From Elephas maximus indicus (taxonomy: Eukaryota > Chordata > Mammalia > Proboscidea > Elephantidae), in the NCBI RefSeq assembly GCF_024166365.1, contig NC_064830.1, forward strand, positions 94,418,968-94,482,967: 64,000 bases of DNA, written 5' to 3'. The translations under genes were made by a program, and so were the position numbers. Positions 11,801-26,800 of this stretch are shown one piece after another. Numbering within the stretch: the first letter of the stretch is position 1; each line of letters starts with the position of its first letter. Under the pieces are notes generated by a model that saw only the letters and a list, made by a program, of their open reading frames with translations, did not search any database and was not told the DNA's origin.

Positions 11801-14800
11801 AGCAGCTACCAAAAAGCCCCAAACTCTATATCCCAGGTTCCCTTGCAGCTAGGGTTCTGAATGTAAATGAAGTCCTACCAACTGGATGTATTTTGCAGGA
11901 TTTGGAAGAAGTGAGGCAAAGGCTACCTTCCTGTCCCTTTATGTAGACATAAGGTTTCTCTGCAGTAGCATTCTAGCGCCCAAGCTTCAGCTTCCTGGGT
12001 ATTTCTGGTGGTTTTGGCAGCCAGACTCCGAGTTCCCAGGCCTAGTTTCCAGCTTATAGGATGTTAAGAGATGGATGCAGGAACCAGATTCAAGATGGCG
12101 GTCTAGTCAGATGCACCAGGCCGTCCCTCTACAGCAAAGACCCAAGAAACAAAGTGAAACAGATACAGATTGCAATCCTGGAACCCTGATCATCAAATGA
12201 AAGGATACAGAATTGGAACAAACACTGACTGGAAAGAGAAACTGAACAACAGTAGTAAACAGGGAAAGATACGGAGAGACAGCCCAGCACAGCGGGGCCA
12301 TTTGGAGACAAAGCCAGCAGCAACCCTGAGTGAAGAGCACAGGATGAAAACATTACAGAACTCCCAACAGAAGACTGAGAAACTGTACTGACATACCCAG
12401 GGTGAAGCAAGGTGAGAAGGACATGAACTGGAGTTAAGGAGGAAAAGTACAGGAAGGAGGATGACAGCTTCAGGCATCCTTGCAAACACAGAGTAGGGAG
12501 GGAGCCAGGAACAGAGATAGGGTGACTTTCCAAAAGCAGTACCTGACTAGCAGGGTGGGTGGCAAGCATGGAGCATTAGATGAACCCTCCCTTTTTTTTT
12601 CTTTCTCTCACCTACTCTTCGGCTGCCCATTGATTGCCCTGTCCAACTGGGGGCCAAAAGTGAATGCCCCTTTGTTCCCAGACGATCACTGAAGCACACC
12701 CAACCAACCCACACTGATAAATCAAATCAAAACAAAAATCATAAATAAATAAAACAACACCTTAATGACTGAGACAGCACACAATATCAAATTATATGAA
12801 GATACAAAACAAGACGTTCAACCAGATGACCAAAATAAAGGGGCTGAAAACCTTCCTGACGAAGAGATGGTAATGGAACTGCCTGGTAAAGAATTCAACA
12901 GCTTATATATAAAGCCCTCAAAGAAATCAAAGAAAGCACAGACAAAACCCTAGAAGATTCAGCAAACAATATAAGAACAAAATGACAAATTAAATAGACG
13001 ATTAGAAATCATACAAAAACAGCAAATAGAAATCCAGAAGATTAACAATGAAATATCAAATATATAACTCAATGGAAGGATACAGAAAAGAGAACTGAAA
13101 CAATGGAAGAAGGAATTAGTGAATTAGAGAACAAATCCCTTGATACCAATTTGTTTGAGGATCAGAAAAAAGAACGGAAAAAAATGAAGCAAGCCTAAGA
13201 GTTATGTGGGATGCTATGAAGAGGAATAATTTACGCATGACAGGAATCCCAGAACAGGAGGAAACAAAAAAAGCAGAGAGAATTTTTGAAGATTTTCTTG
13301 AAGAATACTTCCCTAATATCATGAAAGATGAGAAGATTTCCATTCAAGAAGCTCAACCCTGTACAGGATAGACCCCAAAAGAAAGTCACCAAGAAATACC
13401 ATAATCAAACTTTCCAAGTCCAAAGACAAAGAAAAACTTCTGAGAGCAGTTCAGGAAAAACAAAATATTACCTACAAAGGGACTCCAATAAAGCATGCAA
13501 TAAGGTAACAGGATGACATCTATAAAACTCTGAAAGAAAAGAATTGCCAACCAAGAATCATATACCCAGCAAAACTGTCTCTCAAATATGATGGCAAAAT
13601 TACGACATTCCCAGATAAACAAAAATTAAGGGAATTTGAAAAAAAACTAGACCATCCTTACAATAAATATTAAAGAGAGTCCTTTGGATAGAGAACCAAC
13701 AACAGCAGACAACCCGAGAGTAAGCCACACGACAGCATCACCAAGATGCCAACCGAGAAAGAGAAACCTCAAAATAAAATAAAGCTACAGAACTGAAAAC
13801 AAGGAACCAGAGATGTCAATCTGAAATTGACGACAAATTCAAAACAAAAAAGGGGGAATGAATGGTGTAGTTGCAGAACTTCCACATGGAGAGGAAGTCA
13901 AAGCAATATCTAAAAATAACAGACTGTTTTAAACATAGGATGATAAAGGTTAACCTCACAGTAACCACAAAAAAAATGAACAAATCTATCCACCAAAAAT
14001 AGAGAAAATCAAAAAGACTGAGTAAACACAAAATCGACAAACACGAAGAAAAGAAAATCCACAAACAAATAGAACTCAGCACAGAAAATTATACAGAACT
14101 AAGAAACTCTCAATACCACAGGGGGGAAAAAGCATAACAAAATGACAGCAGTAAGTTCTTATCTATCAATGATCACACTGAATGTAAATGGGTTAAATGT
14201 ACTACTCAGGAGACAGAAAATGGAAGAATGGATAAAAAAAACATGACCCATCAATAGGTTCCCTACAGGAGACATACCTTAGACACAAAGTCATAAAAAA
14301 AATCAAAGGATGGAAAAAAATTTATCAAGCGCACAGTAACCAAAAGAAAGAGCAGGAGTGGTAATATCAATCTCTGATAAAATAGACTTTAAATCAAACT
14401 TCATCATAAGAGACAAGGAAGGACATTATGTAATGATGAAGGGATCAAGCCACCAAGAGGACATAACCATAGCAAATACCTATGTATGCAATGACAGCTC
14501 ACCAAAATACATAAAACAAACGCTAGCAGAAATGAAGAGAAACAGACTGTTCTACAATAACAGCAGGAGGTCTTAACACTCCACTTTCAATGAGGACGGA
14601 ATAACTCAAAAGACTCAACAAAGACACACGAGATCTAAACTGCACAATCAACCAAACTGATCTCACAGACATACACAGAGCACTCCACCTAACAACAGCA
14701 CAGCACACATTCTTTTCTAGCAAACATGGGTCATTCTTCAGAATAGAGCATATCCTAGGCCACAAAGCAGGCCTCAATAAATTAAAAAATATTAAAATAA

Positions 14801-17800
14801 TACAAAGCATCTCTCAAATCAAAAGACTATAAAATTAGAAATCAGTAACAGGAAGAACAAAGAAAAAAATAAAATATATGGAAACTAAACAATGCCATGC
14901 TTAAAAACCACTGGGTAATAGAAGAAATTAAAAATGAAATTAAAAAAATTCCTAGACTCAAGTAAGAATGAAAATAAAACACACTAAAACCTTTGGGACA
15001 CAGCAAAAAGCAGTGCTCAGAGGCCAACTGATAGAAATAAATGCACACATCAAAAAAGAATAAAGGGCCAAAAACAATACCTAAACCTTACAACTCAAAC
15101 AAATAGAAAAAGAGGAACAAGAAGCCCAGAGCCACCAGAAGGAAGAAAATAATAAACAAAAACAGCTGAAACAACAAGACTAGAAGCTGATTCTTTGAAA
15201 GGATCAACAAAATTGACAAACCACTGGCCAAAATGGCAAAGAAAAAAAGGAGAAGATGCAAACAACCTAAATAAGAAATCAGGTGACATCACAACAGGAT
15301 CAACTGAAATAAAATGGATCATAACAGAATACTATGAAAAATGATACTCCAACAAATTCGAAAACCTAGAGGAAGTGGACAAATTCCTAGTAACACACTA
15401 ACTACCTAAACTAACACAAACAGAGGTAGAAAATCTGACTGCACCCATAGCAAAAGCAGATACTGAATAGGTAATTAAAAAAAACTCCCAACAAAAAAAG
15501 TTCTGGTTCAGAGGGCTTCACTCAAGAATTCTACCGCACATTCAAAGAGCTCACATTAATACTACTCAAACTATTTCAGAGACAGAAAAGAAGGAATACT
15601 CCTGAATTCATTCTACAAAGCCAGCATAGCCCTGATACCAAAGCCAGGCACAGATACCACTAAAAAAGAAAATTATAAACTAATATCCCTCATGAATATT
15701 GATGTAAAAATTCTCAACAAAATTCTTGCCAAGAGAAACCCACAGCATATCGAAAAAATAATACATCATGACCAAGTGGGATTCATACCAGGAACGCAAG
15801 GATGGTTCAACATTAGAAAATCAATCAACATAATCCACCAAATAAATAAAGGAAAAGAATCAGATGATCATCTCAGTCAATGCAGAAAAAGCATTCGATA
15901 AAGTCCAACATGCATTCCTGATAAAAACTCTCACCAAAACTGGAACAGAAGCAAAATTCCTCAACATAATTAAGGGCACATACACAAAACCAGCAACCAA
16001 CGTTACTGACCATGAAGAAAGACAGAAAGCATTCCTTCTGAGAATGGGAACGAGACAAGGATGCCCTTTATCATCGCCCTTATTCAACATTGTCCTGCAA
16101 GTCCTAGCTAAAGCGATAAGACAAGAAAGGGAAATAAAGGCATCCAAACTGGTAAGGAAGAAGTAAAACCATCCGTGTTTGCAGATGATATGATCCTATA
16201 CACAGAAAACTCCATAGGATCCATAAGAAAGCTACTGGAACTAATAGAAGGATTCAGCAAAGTGACAGGGTACAAGATCAACATGCAAAAATCAGTTGGA
16301 TTCCTCTATACTAACAAAGAGAACTCCAAAAAGGAAATCGGGAAAACAGTACCATTTACAATAGCCTCTCAAAAGATAAAATACTTAAGAATAAACTAAC
16401 TAGGGACATAAACATAAAAGACTTATATGAAGAAAACTACAAAATACTACTGCAAGAAACCAAGAGACCTTTGTAAGTGGAAAAATATACCATGCTCATG
16501 AAAATGTCAACACTACCCAAAGCAATCTACAGATACACTACAGTTCTGATTCAAATTCCAATAGCATTAATGAGATGGAAAAACCAATCACCAACTTTAT
16601 ATGGGAAAGAAAGAGCCCTTAGATAAGTAAAACATTACTGAAAAAAGAACAAAATGTAGGAGGCCTCAAACTACCTGATCTCAGAAACTACTATATAGCT
16701 AGAGTAGTCAAAAGAGCCTGGTGCTGGTACAATGGCATACACACAGATGAATGGAGCAGAATTGAGAACCCAGAAATAAATCCATTCACCCATGGAGCCC
16801 TGGTGGCACAGTGGTTAAGAGCTCTGCAAAAGGTCGGCAGTTCAAATCTACCAGCCGCTCTTTGGAAACCCCATGGGACAGTGCAACTGTCCTACTGGAT
16901 CACTATGAGTCGGATCCGACTCAACGGCACCTAACAACAATGGACACCTGATCTTCAACAAAGGGTCGAAGTCTATTAAATGGGGAAGAGTTAGTCTCTT
17001 CAACAAATGGTGCTTGCAAAATTGGATATCCATTTGCTGAAAAATGAAACAGGATCCATACCTCACCCCATACACAAAAACTAACTCAAAATGGATCAAA
17101 GACCTAAATGCAAAGCCTAAAACTATAAAGATCATGAAAGAAAACATACAGACAATGCTAGGAGCCCTAATTTATGATATAAATAAATCTAAATCCACAC
17201 AATGGAATATTGTTTGGCCATTAAAAGGAATGAAGTGCTGATACATGCTACAACATGGCTGACCCTTGAACATATTACGCTAAGTGAAAGAGGCCAGCCT
17301 CAAAGGATCACATGTTGTATGACTCCAGTTGCCTGAAACACCAATAATAAGCAACTCTGAAGCAGGCTCGAAGCCCTGTTCTGAAGAGACAAAAAGTAGA
17401 TTAATGGTTACCCAGGACTGGGGGAAGAAGCCCTGGTGGCGTGGTGGTTAAAGTATTCCGCTGCTAACCGAATGGTCGGTGGATGAAACACACCAGCCCC
17501 TCCGGGGGAGAAAAAGGTGGCAGTCTGCATCCCGAAGATGTACAGCCTTGGAAACCCTATGGGGCAGTTCTACTCTGTCCTATAGGGTTGCTATGAGTTG
17601 GAACCAACTTGACAGCAATGGGTTTGGTTTTTTTGGTTTTAGAACTGGGGGAGGTGTGGTGGTGTGTGAGTTGACTGCTAAGGGGGTACACAGGTTTCTT
17701 TTGGGGTGATATGTTCTAGAAGTGTGATGATGGCTGCACATGACCATGCTTGTGAGTTGACTGCTAAAAAACTGCTCAACTGTATACTTTAAATGGGTGA

Positions 17801-20800
17801 ATTGTAGGGTAAGTGAATTATATACAATTTCAATAATTAAAGTAGTATGATAGTGCATATAAGCAGACAGCTAGATCATAGAACTAAAACAGGATATGGA
17901 AATAGACTCAAATATACATGGATGTACTCTGCAGGATAAAGATGGCATTTCCGACTAGTAAGGAAAAGATGGACTCTATTACAGGGTATTTAGACAGCTG
18001 TGTAAAAAAATAGAGTTGGATCTGTATCTCAAACCTTAACACCAGGATAATTTCCCAATAGATCAAATTTTAAATACCAAAAACGAAACCATAAAAGCAC
18101 TAGAAGAAAATATGGAAGAATTCCTTTATATCTTTCGGGTGGTCTTTTGAAAGGTCTTTGAAACTATGGCTCAAAGTCCAGAAGCCATAAAAAGAAAGTT
18201 AACTATGTAACTTTTACATGCACAAAAACACCATGAGCCAAGTCAAAAGACAAACCATTAACTGGGAAAATGTTTTCAGCTCATATCACAGACAAGGGAT
18301 TAATCTCCCTAATGAATTTAAAGTGTTCTTTGAGAAAGATCAATCCCAACGGAAAAAAGGGCAAAATATTTGAATACAGAATTTACAAAAAAGGAAAAAA
18401 TAAATGCCATCTAACATAAGAAAATCTGCTTAACATCATTTATAAGAAAAAGGCAAATTAAATCTACACTGAGAAAATAATTTTTTAACCTAGAAAAATG
18501 GCAAAAATCCAAACATTTGATAAACAATTGGCAAGGCTGTGGGGAAACAGGGTTTCTCGCACATTGCTAATGAGAGCGTACCATGGCGTAACTCCTGAGA
18601 AGGGCAACTTGGCAGCCTCTATCACAATTACAAATGCAAGTATCTTTTAACCTAACAATTGCCTTGAGATTTTTTTTTATATATATATATAGACAGATTT
18701 GCAAATATGCAAATTGATCTCAATATTCATGGCAACATTATTTGTAAGAGCAAAAGAGCAGAAACGTCCCATGTGCCCATTAACAGAGCAGTGTTAAAAT
18801 AAATGACACTCCATCCATATATCCATACCGTGAGATTTATGAAGCTGTAATAAAGAATGAGGACGGTATCTTTGTATTGATATGGAAATGTCTCTAAAGT
18901 ATCAAGAAAAAAAAAAGCAAGGAACATTTAACAGTCTATATAATACGCCACCTTTGGTGTCTTTTAAAAAAAGTATAAAATAGGAATCTTCCTTGTTTCC
19001 ATTTCCATGTGTGTAAAGAAGCTCTAGAAGGCTACACAGAACACCAAGAGCAATTACTCTACATGGGAACTGGGTTATGGGTGACAAGGATACGGGGAAG
19101 GCTTTTTACGGAATAGTTTGCTTTGGCTTTTAACCATGTGAATGTAGTACCCGCTCAGAAAACTGAATAATTAAAAACAAACAGAGATACAATTGCAGCT
19201 GCGCAATGACCACAGCTATGTGAGATTTACTCTGCTGGGGGACAGGGCCCGGAATGGAAGGGAAAAGAAGGGACGACATCATGAGTTAGAGGGAGGGTCT
19301 ATTGTATAATGTGGTTTGTTCGAGAAGGAAACATTCAAAAAACAAAGCAAACCTTCTCAGCAACAGCAAAGCAGCTTTGGGCTTTGGTTAGCCAAGGCTG
19401 CACACACAGGGTGCCAGCCCCGCTCAGTTCTCACCGCCCTCTCCTTACCAGGGGACTCCTCCTGTCCAGCAAAGCTGGCCTTCTGATGGACTCCCCTGCA
19501 CAACCACCAGGGCCAAGACACACTGTGAAGGGCAAAAACACAGAGCACGCTCACCGTCTTCTTCATCTTTTCCACAAAGCTGCTCTCTTTGGCCGAGGAG
19601 GTCCTGAAAAACACAAGTGTTCGATGGGTGTGAGATGCAGGTGTCGTGGCAGCACACGGAGGGACATTCCAGCTCTGCCCCGTGTCCCTCCCCAGTAACT
19701 AAGCCAGCAGCTGGCCTCTGGTCCAGTATCGGGGCTGGAAGAGGCAGGACCAGGGCTCCTAGGCCTCCTGCCAGCAGCTTCTGGGCCTCTTGCAACACCA
19801 ACACCTGCCTGCCCCCCCCAACAGATACAAACCTGTTTGCCTCAAAGAAGACTCAAAGTGTTCACTACTCCTTCCCACACCATCCACAGCTAATGAGGGA
19901 CCACAGCCTCGTCTCACCTCTGCCTTTAACCTCCAGTCCCTGCTTCATACAGCAACCAGGAGTCTCCTAAATACAAACCGACCATGCCGCCATCTGGCAC
20001 CACTCTAAAACGTTCAATGGTTCCCACGACCCTTCAGAGTCTGTCCCCTGCCTCTCCCGCTCCACCCCTCCGCAAACCATACTCAGATGCACTGACTTAC
20101 ATCCCACTCCCTAAATGACAACCAAGGAGCCCTGGTGGTGCAGTGGTTAAAGCACTCAGCTGTGAATTGAAAGGTCAGCGGTCCAAGCCTGCCATCCGTT
20201 CTATGGGAGAAAGATGTGGCAGTTTGCTTCCGTAAAGATTACAGCCTTGGAAATAGTATAGGGCAGTTCCACTGGGAATCATGGCCTAACCAAGCTGACA
20301 TACATTTTTGTGGGACACAATTCAATCCATGACAGACACTTTCTAAAGATGGTATCTTAACAGCCAATACACATATGGAGAGGTATTAGACATTATTAGT
20401 TAAATTAAAACCACAAACAGCTGTATTATTAGAACATTAAAATAGCTAAAACGAGAAAGACTGACAGCATCACATCAACAGTGAAGACATGCAGCAACTA
20501 GAATCCCATATGCTGGTGGTGGTAATGTGATAGGACACGACGACTTTGGAAAACTGTTTGGCAGCATCTTCTAAAACAGAACTTGAACTTACCCTATAAC
20601 CAAGCTTTTTTTTTTTTTTTTTTTTTATCATGCTCTAAGTTTACAATTCAAGTCAGTCTCTCATACAAAAACTTACATACACATTGTTATATGACTCTAG
20701 TTGCTCTCCCTACAATGTGAAAGCACACTCCTTTTCTCCACCCTGTATTCCCCGTGTCCATTCAACCAGCTCCTGTCCCCCTCTGACTTCTCATCTCGCC

Positions 20801-23800
20801 TCCAGACAGAAGCTGCCCACATAGTCTCATGTGTCTACTTGATCTATGAAGCACATGCCTCACCAGTATCATTTTATGTCTTATAGTCCAGTCTAATCTT
20901 TGACTGAAGAGTTGGCTTCGGGAACTGGTTTTAGTTTTGGGCTAACGGAGAGTATGGGGGCCATGACCTCTGGGGTCCCTCCAGTCTCAGTCAGACTATT
21001 AAGTCTGGTATTTTTACTAGAATTTGAGGTCGGCATCCCACTTTTCTCCTGCAACATCAGTGATTCTCTGTTGTGTTCCCTGTCAGGGCAGTCATTAGTG
21101 GTAGCCAGGCACCATCCAGTTCTTCTGGTCTCAGGCTGATGGAGTCTCTGGTTTATGTGGCCCTTTTATTCTCTTGGGCTCATATTTTCCTTGTGTCTTT
21201 GGCGTTCATTCTCCTTTGCTCTAGGTGGGCTATAACACAGCTTGACTCCTTGGCTACGTATCTAACAGAACACATACATACACGTGCATCAAAAGACCAA
21301 ATGTGCATAGTTGCGTTAGTCGTAACAGGTGAAACAGTAAATAATCTGAATGTCCATCGGCAGTAGAATGAATTAGTAACCTGTGGTATATTCCTACAGT
21401 GAAATGTTCTCTACTGCAGCAATGAAAAAGAATAAACTGTTACTAAATGTGAATAAATCTCGTAAACATGATGCTGAGTGAAAGAAGCCATATAGACAAG
21501 AGTCCATACTACAAGATTCCATTACATAAAGTTCAAACACGGGCAAAGCTAACCTACGGGGACAGAATTCAGGATAGTGGTTACCTTTTAGGGTTAGGAG
21601 AGAGGGGACAGGAAGGGGACTTCTGGCATGATCTGCTTTTTGATCTGGATGGTGATTACACATATCTGTTCATACTTGTGAGGCACATACGCACTTTTGT
21701 GTAGATATTTTGTATCAATACAAACTTTACACTTGAACTATATATATATGTATCTCAAAAGCCACTTTTTCTCACTTCCAAGACTCTCAGCTAGGTCTGG
21801 GAGGCACCAGGCACCAAGCCAAGCTTTGGAGTCAGGCAGACCCACGTGTGAGTTCACAACCAGCTGTTCCTCAACTAGAAAATGAAAATAACAAACTCCA
21901 CTTCGGAGGCTTTTGCAAGGGTCAAAGTAAAAAGATATCAAGGACCCAGTAGAGCGTGTCCTTCGCAACTGGTGGCTGTTTCTGTTGTGCTGAGAAGAGC
22001 TACAGTCCCTTACTTGGCCACCTCACTGCCATACCACAGCCATATCACAGGATCCAGGGGCTCTGGGTGATCAGAGGGATGCCACAGGGTCCGCAAACAA
22101 GAGTTGTGGTACAGGGGAACGATGGTGGCTATGTGCACATTAACTGCTAAGTATTCCCAATTTTTTTCAGAAGTCAGCTGATGACTGACCTCCTCTACAC
22201 TTACCTCATTTATTAGCGTTTCTTTTCACAGAGCAGTCAAGGTGATTTCAATTTCCAATTAAACAAGCCTGATCAGGAGATGTGTTTTTCAAGGAACATG
22301 GATGGGCCATGAATGGGATCAAAGCAGGGCAAAACAGGATTCAATGAGGTCTCAATGAGGTGTGAGGGAGCCCAGAGAGGGCTGGGCTGGGCTGGGCTGG
22401 GGCTGGCCTCTATCTATCCCCTTCCCCATCTGGGCTCTAGGGGCCCTCTGGAGCTCACCGGCCTCCCTGCCTTCTTCAGTCCGCCAGCCTAGGGGCCACG
22501 TGCTCATGGTGGCAGCCTGCAACCACATCAACAGCCAGGAGGGCTCTTGGAGATAGGCAAATCCATGGCTGGGGGTGTAGAATGTTACATGAGGTCACAT
22601 AGATGAAATCCCTGGCACAAAGCAGCCCCTCCCCAAAGGCGTGACTCTGAATGCCCATTTTACAGATGAGTTAACGGAGGCCTGTTTGTATTACTTGTGC
22701 AGGGTCACAAAGGCCAAGGACTCAATCAGAGTCTGACTCCAGGTTTTTTTGTTCTTTCCACTACATCCTATGGCCTTCCGTGCATAAAAAAGTGTAATAA
22801 AATGAGGAAATAAGAAAAGGGAGCACCAAAATACACTTGCATAATCATCATAACTACATAAAAGTGATATCTGTCAGGGCTAAAGGTCTGGAGTCTGTGG
22901 GAAAACTTATGCAGGTGAAGACTTCTTTTAAGGGTGGATGCCTTTGCGGAGCTGTTTAAACATGTAATTTTAATAAAGATAAATGTATCAGAAGTTTCAT
23001 ATTTAAGGGCCCACTAGGCACTGGGTTGGGTTTTACGTTTTTATTAGATTAGTAGTTCCAGGACCAAAGCTATTACAAAGGGTCCCCTGGGAGACAAAGC
23101 CTGGTGCCTGCTCAGCCACCACAGCTTCTCCTCTTCTCCAGCCTAGAGGGCCCCAGGGGCTTCCAATCTCAGCACCAGACAGTGCAGCAGCTCCAAAAGG
23201 GTCGGGGGAGGCAGCTAGGGCCTAACTGCTCAGGTATTTCCACCCGAGAACCTCCCAGGAACACAGGGCATACTGACCCCATTATTCCAGCATTTCCCAG
23301 GCAGGCCCGCCTCCAACATTAGCAGAGCTCTCAGGCCTGCCCCCTTTCTCTTCCCTCTCCTAGCTCCAACCTGCACTGCACGGTGTCTTGTCTCTGGATA
23401 TCTTGGCCCACATGTCCTCATTCTGTCCACGCCCACCACAAACAACCCCATCTTCACTACCACTGGGCCCAGAAGAGTTGCACACGGGTGGCACTAGCCC
23501 TGTGAGCACAGACGAGGGAGGAGGCTTGCACAGGCCCTCGCGGCAAGCTCAAGACTTCTGGGGCAGGGAATTCTGGGGCCCCTGGTACCCAGGTTCATGG
23601 TCTAGAAGAGGAGGAGCTGCCTCACAGTAGAGTCAACTTTAATGAAGTGGAAGGAGTAAAGCTTTCGGGACCTTCATGTGCTGATGTGGCATGACACAAA
23701 ATGAAACGGAACAGCTGCAAACATCCATTGATAATTGAACTATGGAATATATGAGTATGAATCAAGGAAAATCGGAAGTTGTCAAAAATGAAATGGAATG

Positions 23801-26800
23801 CCTGGAAATCAATATCCTAGGCATTAGTAAGCTGAAACTGGATTCCTATTGGCCATTCTGAATCAGGCAATCATATGGTCTACTATGATGGGAATGACAA
23901 ACTGAAGAGGAATGGTGTCACATTCACCGTCAAAAAGAGAACATTTCAAGATCTATCCTGAAGTACAGCGTTCAGTGATAGGATAGTATTTATACACCTA
24001 AAGGAAGACCACTGTCTTAGCTATCTAGTGCTGCTATAACAGAAATGCAGCAAGTGGATGGCTTTAACAAAAAGAAATTTATTCTCTTATGACTTAGGAG
24101 GCTAGAAGTACAAATTTAGGGTGCCAGCTTTAGGGGAAGGTCCTTGTCATCCATCTTGCCTGGTTGAGGAGCTTCTCAGTGCAGGGACACCAGGTCCAAA
24201 AGACGCATTATTCTCCTGGTTCTTGTTTCTTGGTGGTATGAGGTCCCCATGTAAATCTGCTCGCTTCTCTCTTGTATATCGCAAAAGAGATTGGCTTAAG
24301 ACAACATAATCTTGTAGATTGAGCCCCACCTTATTAACATAACTGCCCCTAATGCCACCTCATTAACATCATAGAGGGAAGATTTACAACACATAGGAAA
24401 ATCACATCAGATGACAAAATTGTATACAATTATACAATGGACTAGCCAAGTAAAATGTTGCTGAAGATAATTCAAAAATGGCTGCAGGAATACCTCTTCA
24501 GGAAACTGCCAGAAATGCAAGCCGGATTCAGAACAGGATGTGGAATGAGGGATATTATTACTGGTATCAGATGGATCTTGGCTGAAAGCAGAGAACATCA
24601 GCAAGATGTGTGCCTGTGTTTTATTGACCATGCAAAGGCAATTGACTATGTGTATCAAAACAAATTATAAATAACATTTTGAAGAACGAGAATTCCAGAA
24701 CACTAATCGTGCTCATGAAGAACCTGTACATAGACCAAGGGGCAGTTGTTTGAACAGAACAAGAGCATACTGTGTGGTTTAAAATCAGGAAGGGTGCGTG
24801 TCAGGGTTATATCCTTTCACCACACTTATTCAATCTATGCTGAGCAAATAATGTGAGAAGCAGGACTATATGAAGAAGAATGTAGCATCAGGATGGGTGG
24901 AAGACTCATTAACAACCTGTTATATGCAGATGATACAACCTTGCTTGCTGAAAGTGAAGAGGACTTGAAGCACTTACTGATGAAGATCAAAGACTGCAGC
25001 CTTCAGTATGGATTACACCTCAACACAAAGAAAACAAAAATCTTCACAACTGGAACAATAAGCAACATCAATGATAAACAGAGAAAGGACTGAAGTTGTC
25101 AAGGATTTTATTTTACTTGGATCCACGATCAATGCCCATGGAAGCAACAGCCGAGAAATCAAATGATGCATTGCATTGGGCAAATCTGCTGCAAAAGACC
25201 TCTTTCAAGTGTTCAAAACCAAAGATGTCACTGTGAGAACTAAGGTGTGCCAGTCCCAAGCCATGATGTTTTCAATTGCCTTATATGCATGTGAAAGCTG
25301 GACAATGAATAAAGAAGACCAAAGAAAGATTGATGTTTTTGAATTATGGTGGTCGTGAAGGATATTGAATATACCATGGACTGCTAGAGGAATGAACAAG
25401 TCTGCCTTGGAAGAAGTACAGCCAGAGGGCTCCTTGGAAGTGAGGATGGTGAGACTTCATCTTACATACTTTAGACATGTTATCAGGAGGGACCAGTCCC
25501 TGGACAAGGACATCATGCTTGGTGGAGGGTCAGTGAAAAAGAAGACCCTCAACGAGATGGATTGACAAAGCGGGTGCAACAATGGGTTCAAACATAGCAA
25601 TGATTGTGAGGATGGCACAGGACTGGACAGTTTTTTTGTTCTGTTGTGCATAGGGTCACTATGAGCTGGAACCGACTAGATGGCACCTAACAACAACATA
25701 CCCTGAGTCTGTATGTCCCCTAGGCCATACACTCACAACACACACATACCAGGGAAGGATTATCCAATAAGCAAGGCAAGCACATTCTTAGGGCATCAAC
25801 GAAGCAGGGGTACCAGTTGTCCAAAGCAAAGACCCACAGATGCCAAGCAGATAAGACACAAGGAAAAGTGAGTGCTGCAGGGGAAGAGAACTGCAGGGCA
25901 CTAAAATGAAATTGATACCATTTTATAAATTTTGTATACGATAACATCTGTATTTTCCTTTTCATTCAGACAGACCAGCATAACCTCACATTCCGTTCTC
26001 TCTCGTCTACAACATAAGAATGCACCAGCAGTGCTATGATCATGTGACTCATGACATATCTGGTCCTGCACAAAGCGAACTAAAACGTGTCTTCAGATTG
26101 AGCATACCCTTGTATTTGTATTACGCTCTTTGCCATTGCTCTTGCCCCTACTGGGTATTAGCAGAAGTCCAGTGAATTGTGAAGACGCAGCATCAAAGGA
26201 CGGAAAGTCAGAGTGCAAGTTTTTAAAGTATTATTTCAAGTCGAAAAACCTTTGTGCAGATCTGTGAAGGGCCTGCCAACAAACATTATACAACAAAGAA
26301 ATGAAATTATTTCCAGCTGCCTTGTAAGTACTATCTCTTTTGACTGTCTCAGACCTGTAGAAAATGACATGTTCCAAATCAATTTTTTTACTTATTAATT
26401 CTCAAATATAAATTTTTGTGTTAATGTCCAAATTTGAATGTAAATTTTATTTTATAAGTTTCACTTATTTTAAATTATTCAAATTTATTTGCTACCAAAT
26501 CAAACCAAACCCACTGCCATTGAGTCAATTCCAACTCATAGCGGCCCTATAGGACAGAGTAGAACTGCCCCATAGGGTTTCCAAGGAGCACCTGGTGGAT
26601 TCGAACTGCCGACCTTTTGGTTAGCAGCTGTAGCTCTTAACCACTACACCACCAGGGCTTCCTTATTTGCTACAGTAGACCCAAATTTAAAAAGTGACAT
26701 AATTTTATATCCAGGTAAAATGAAACATTAACAACTAAGTGGAGTTGAAAAACGAAAGCTCGCAGAAGATAAAAAGAAAAGGATATGGGAATTCCTGAAG

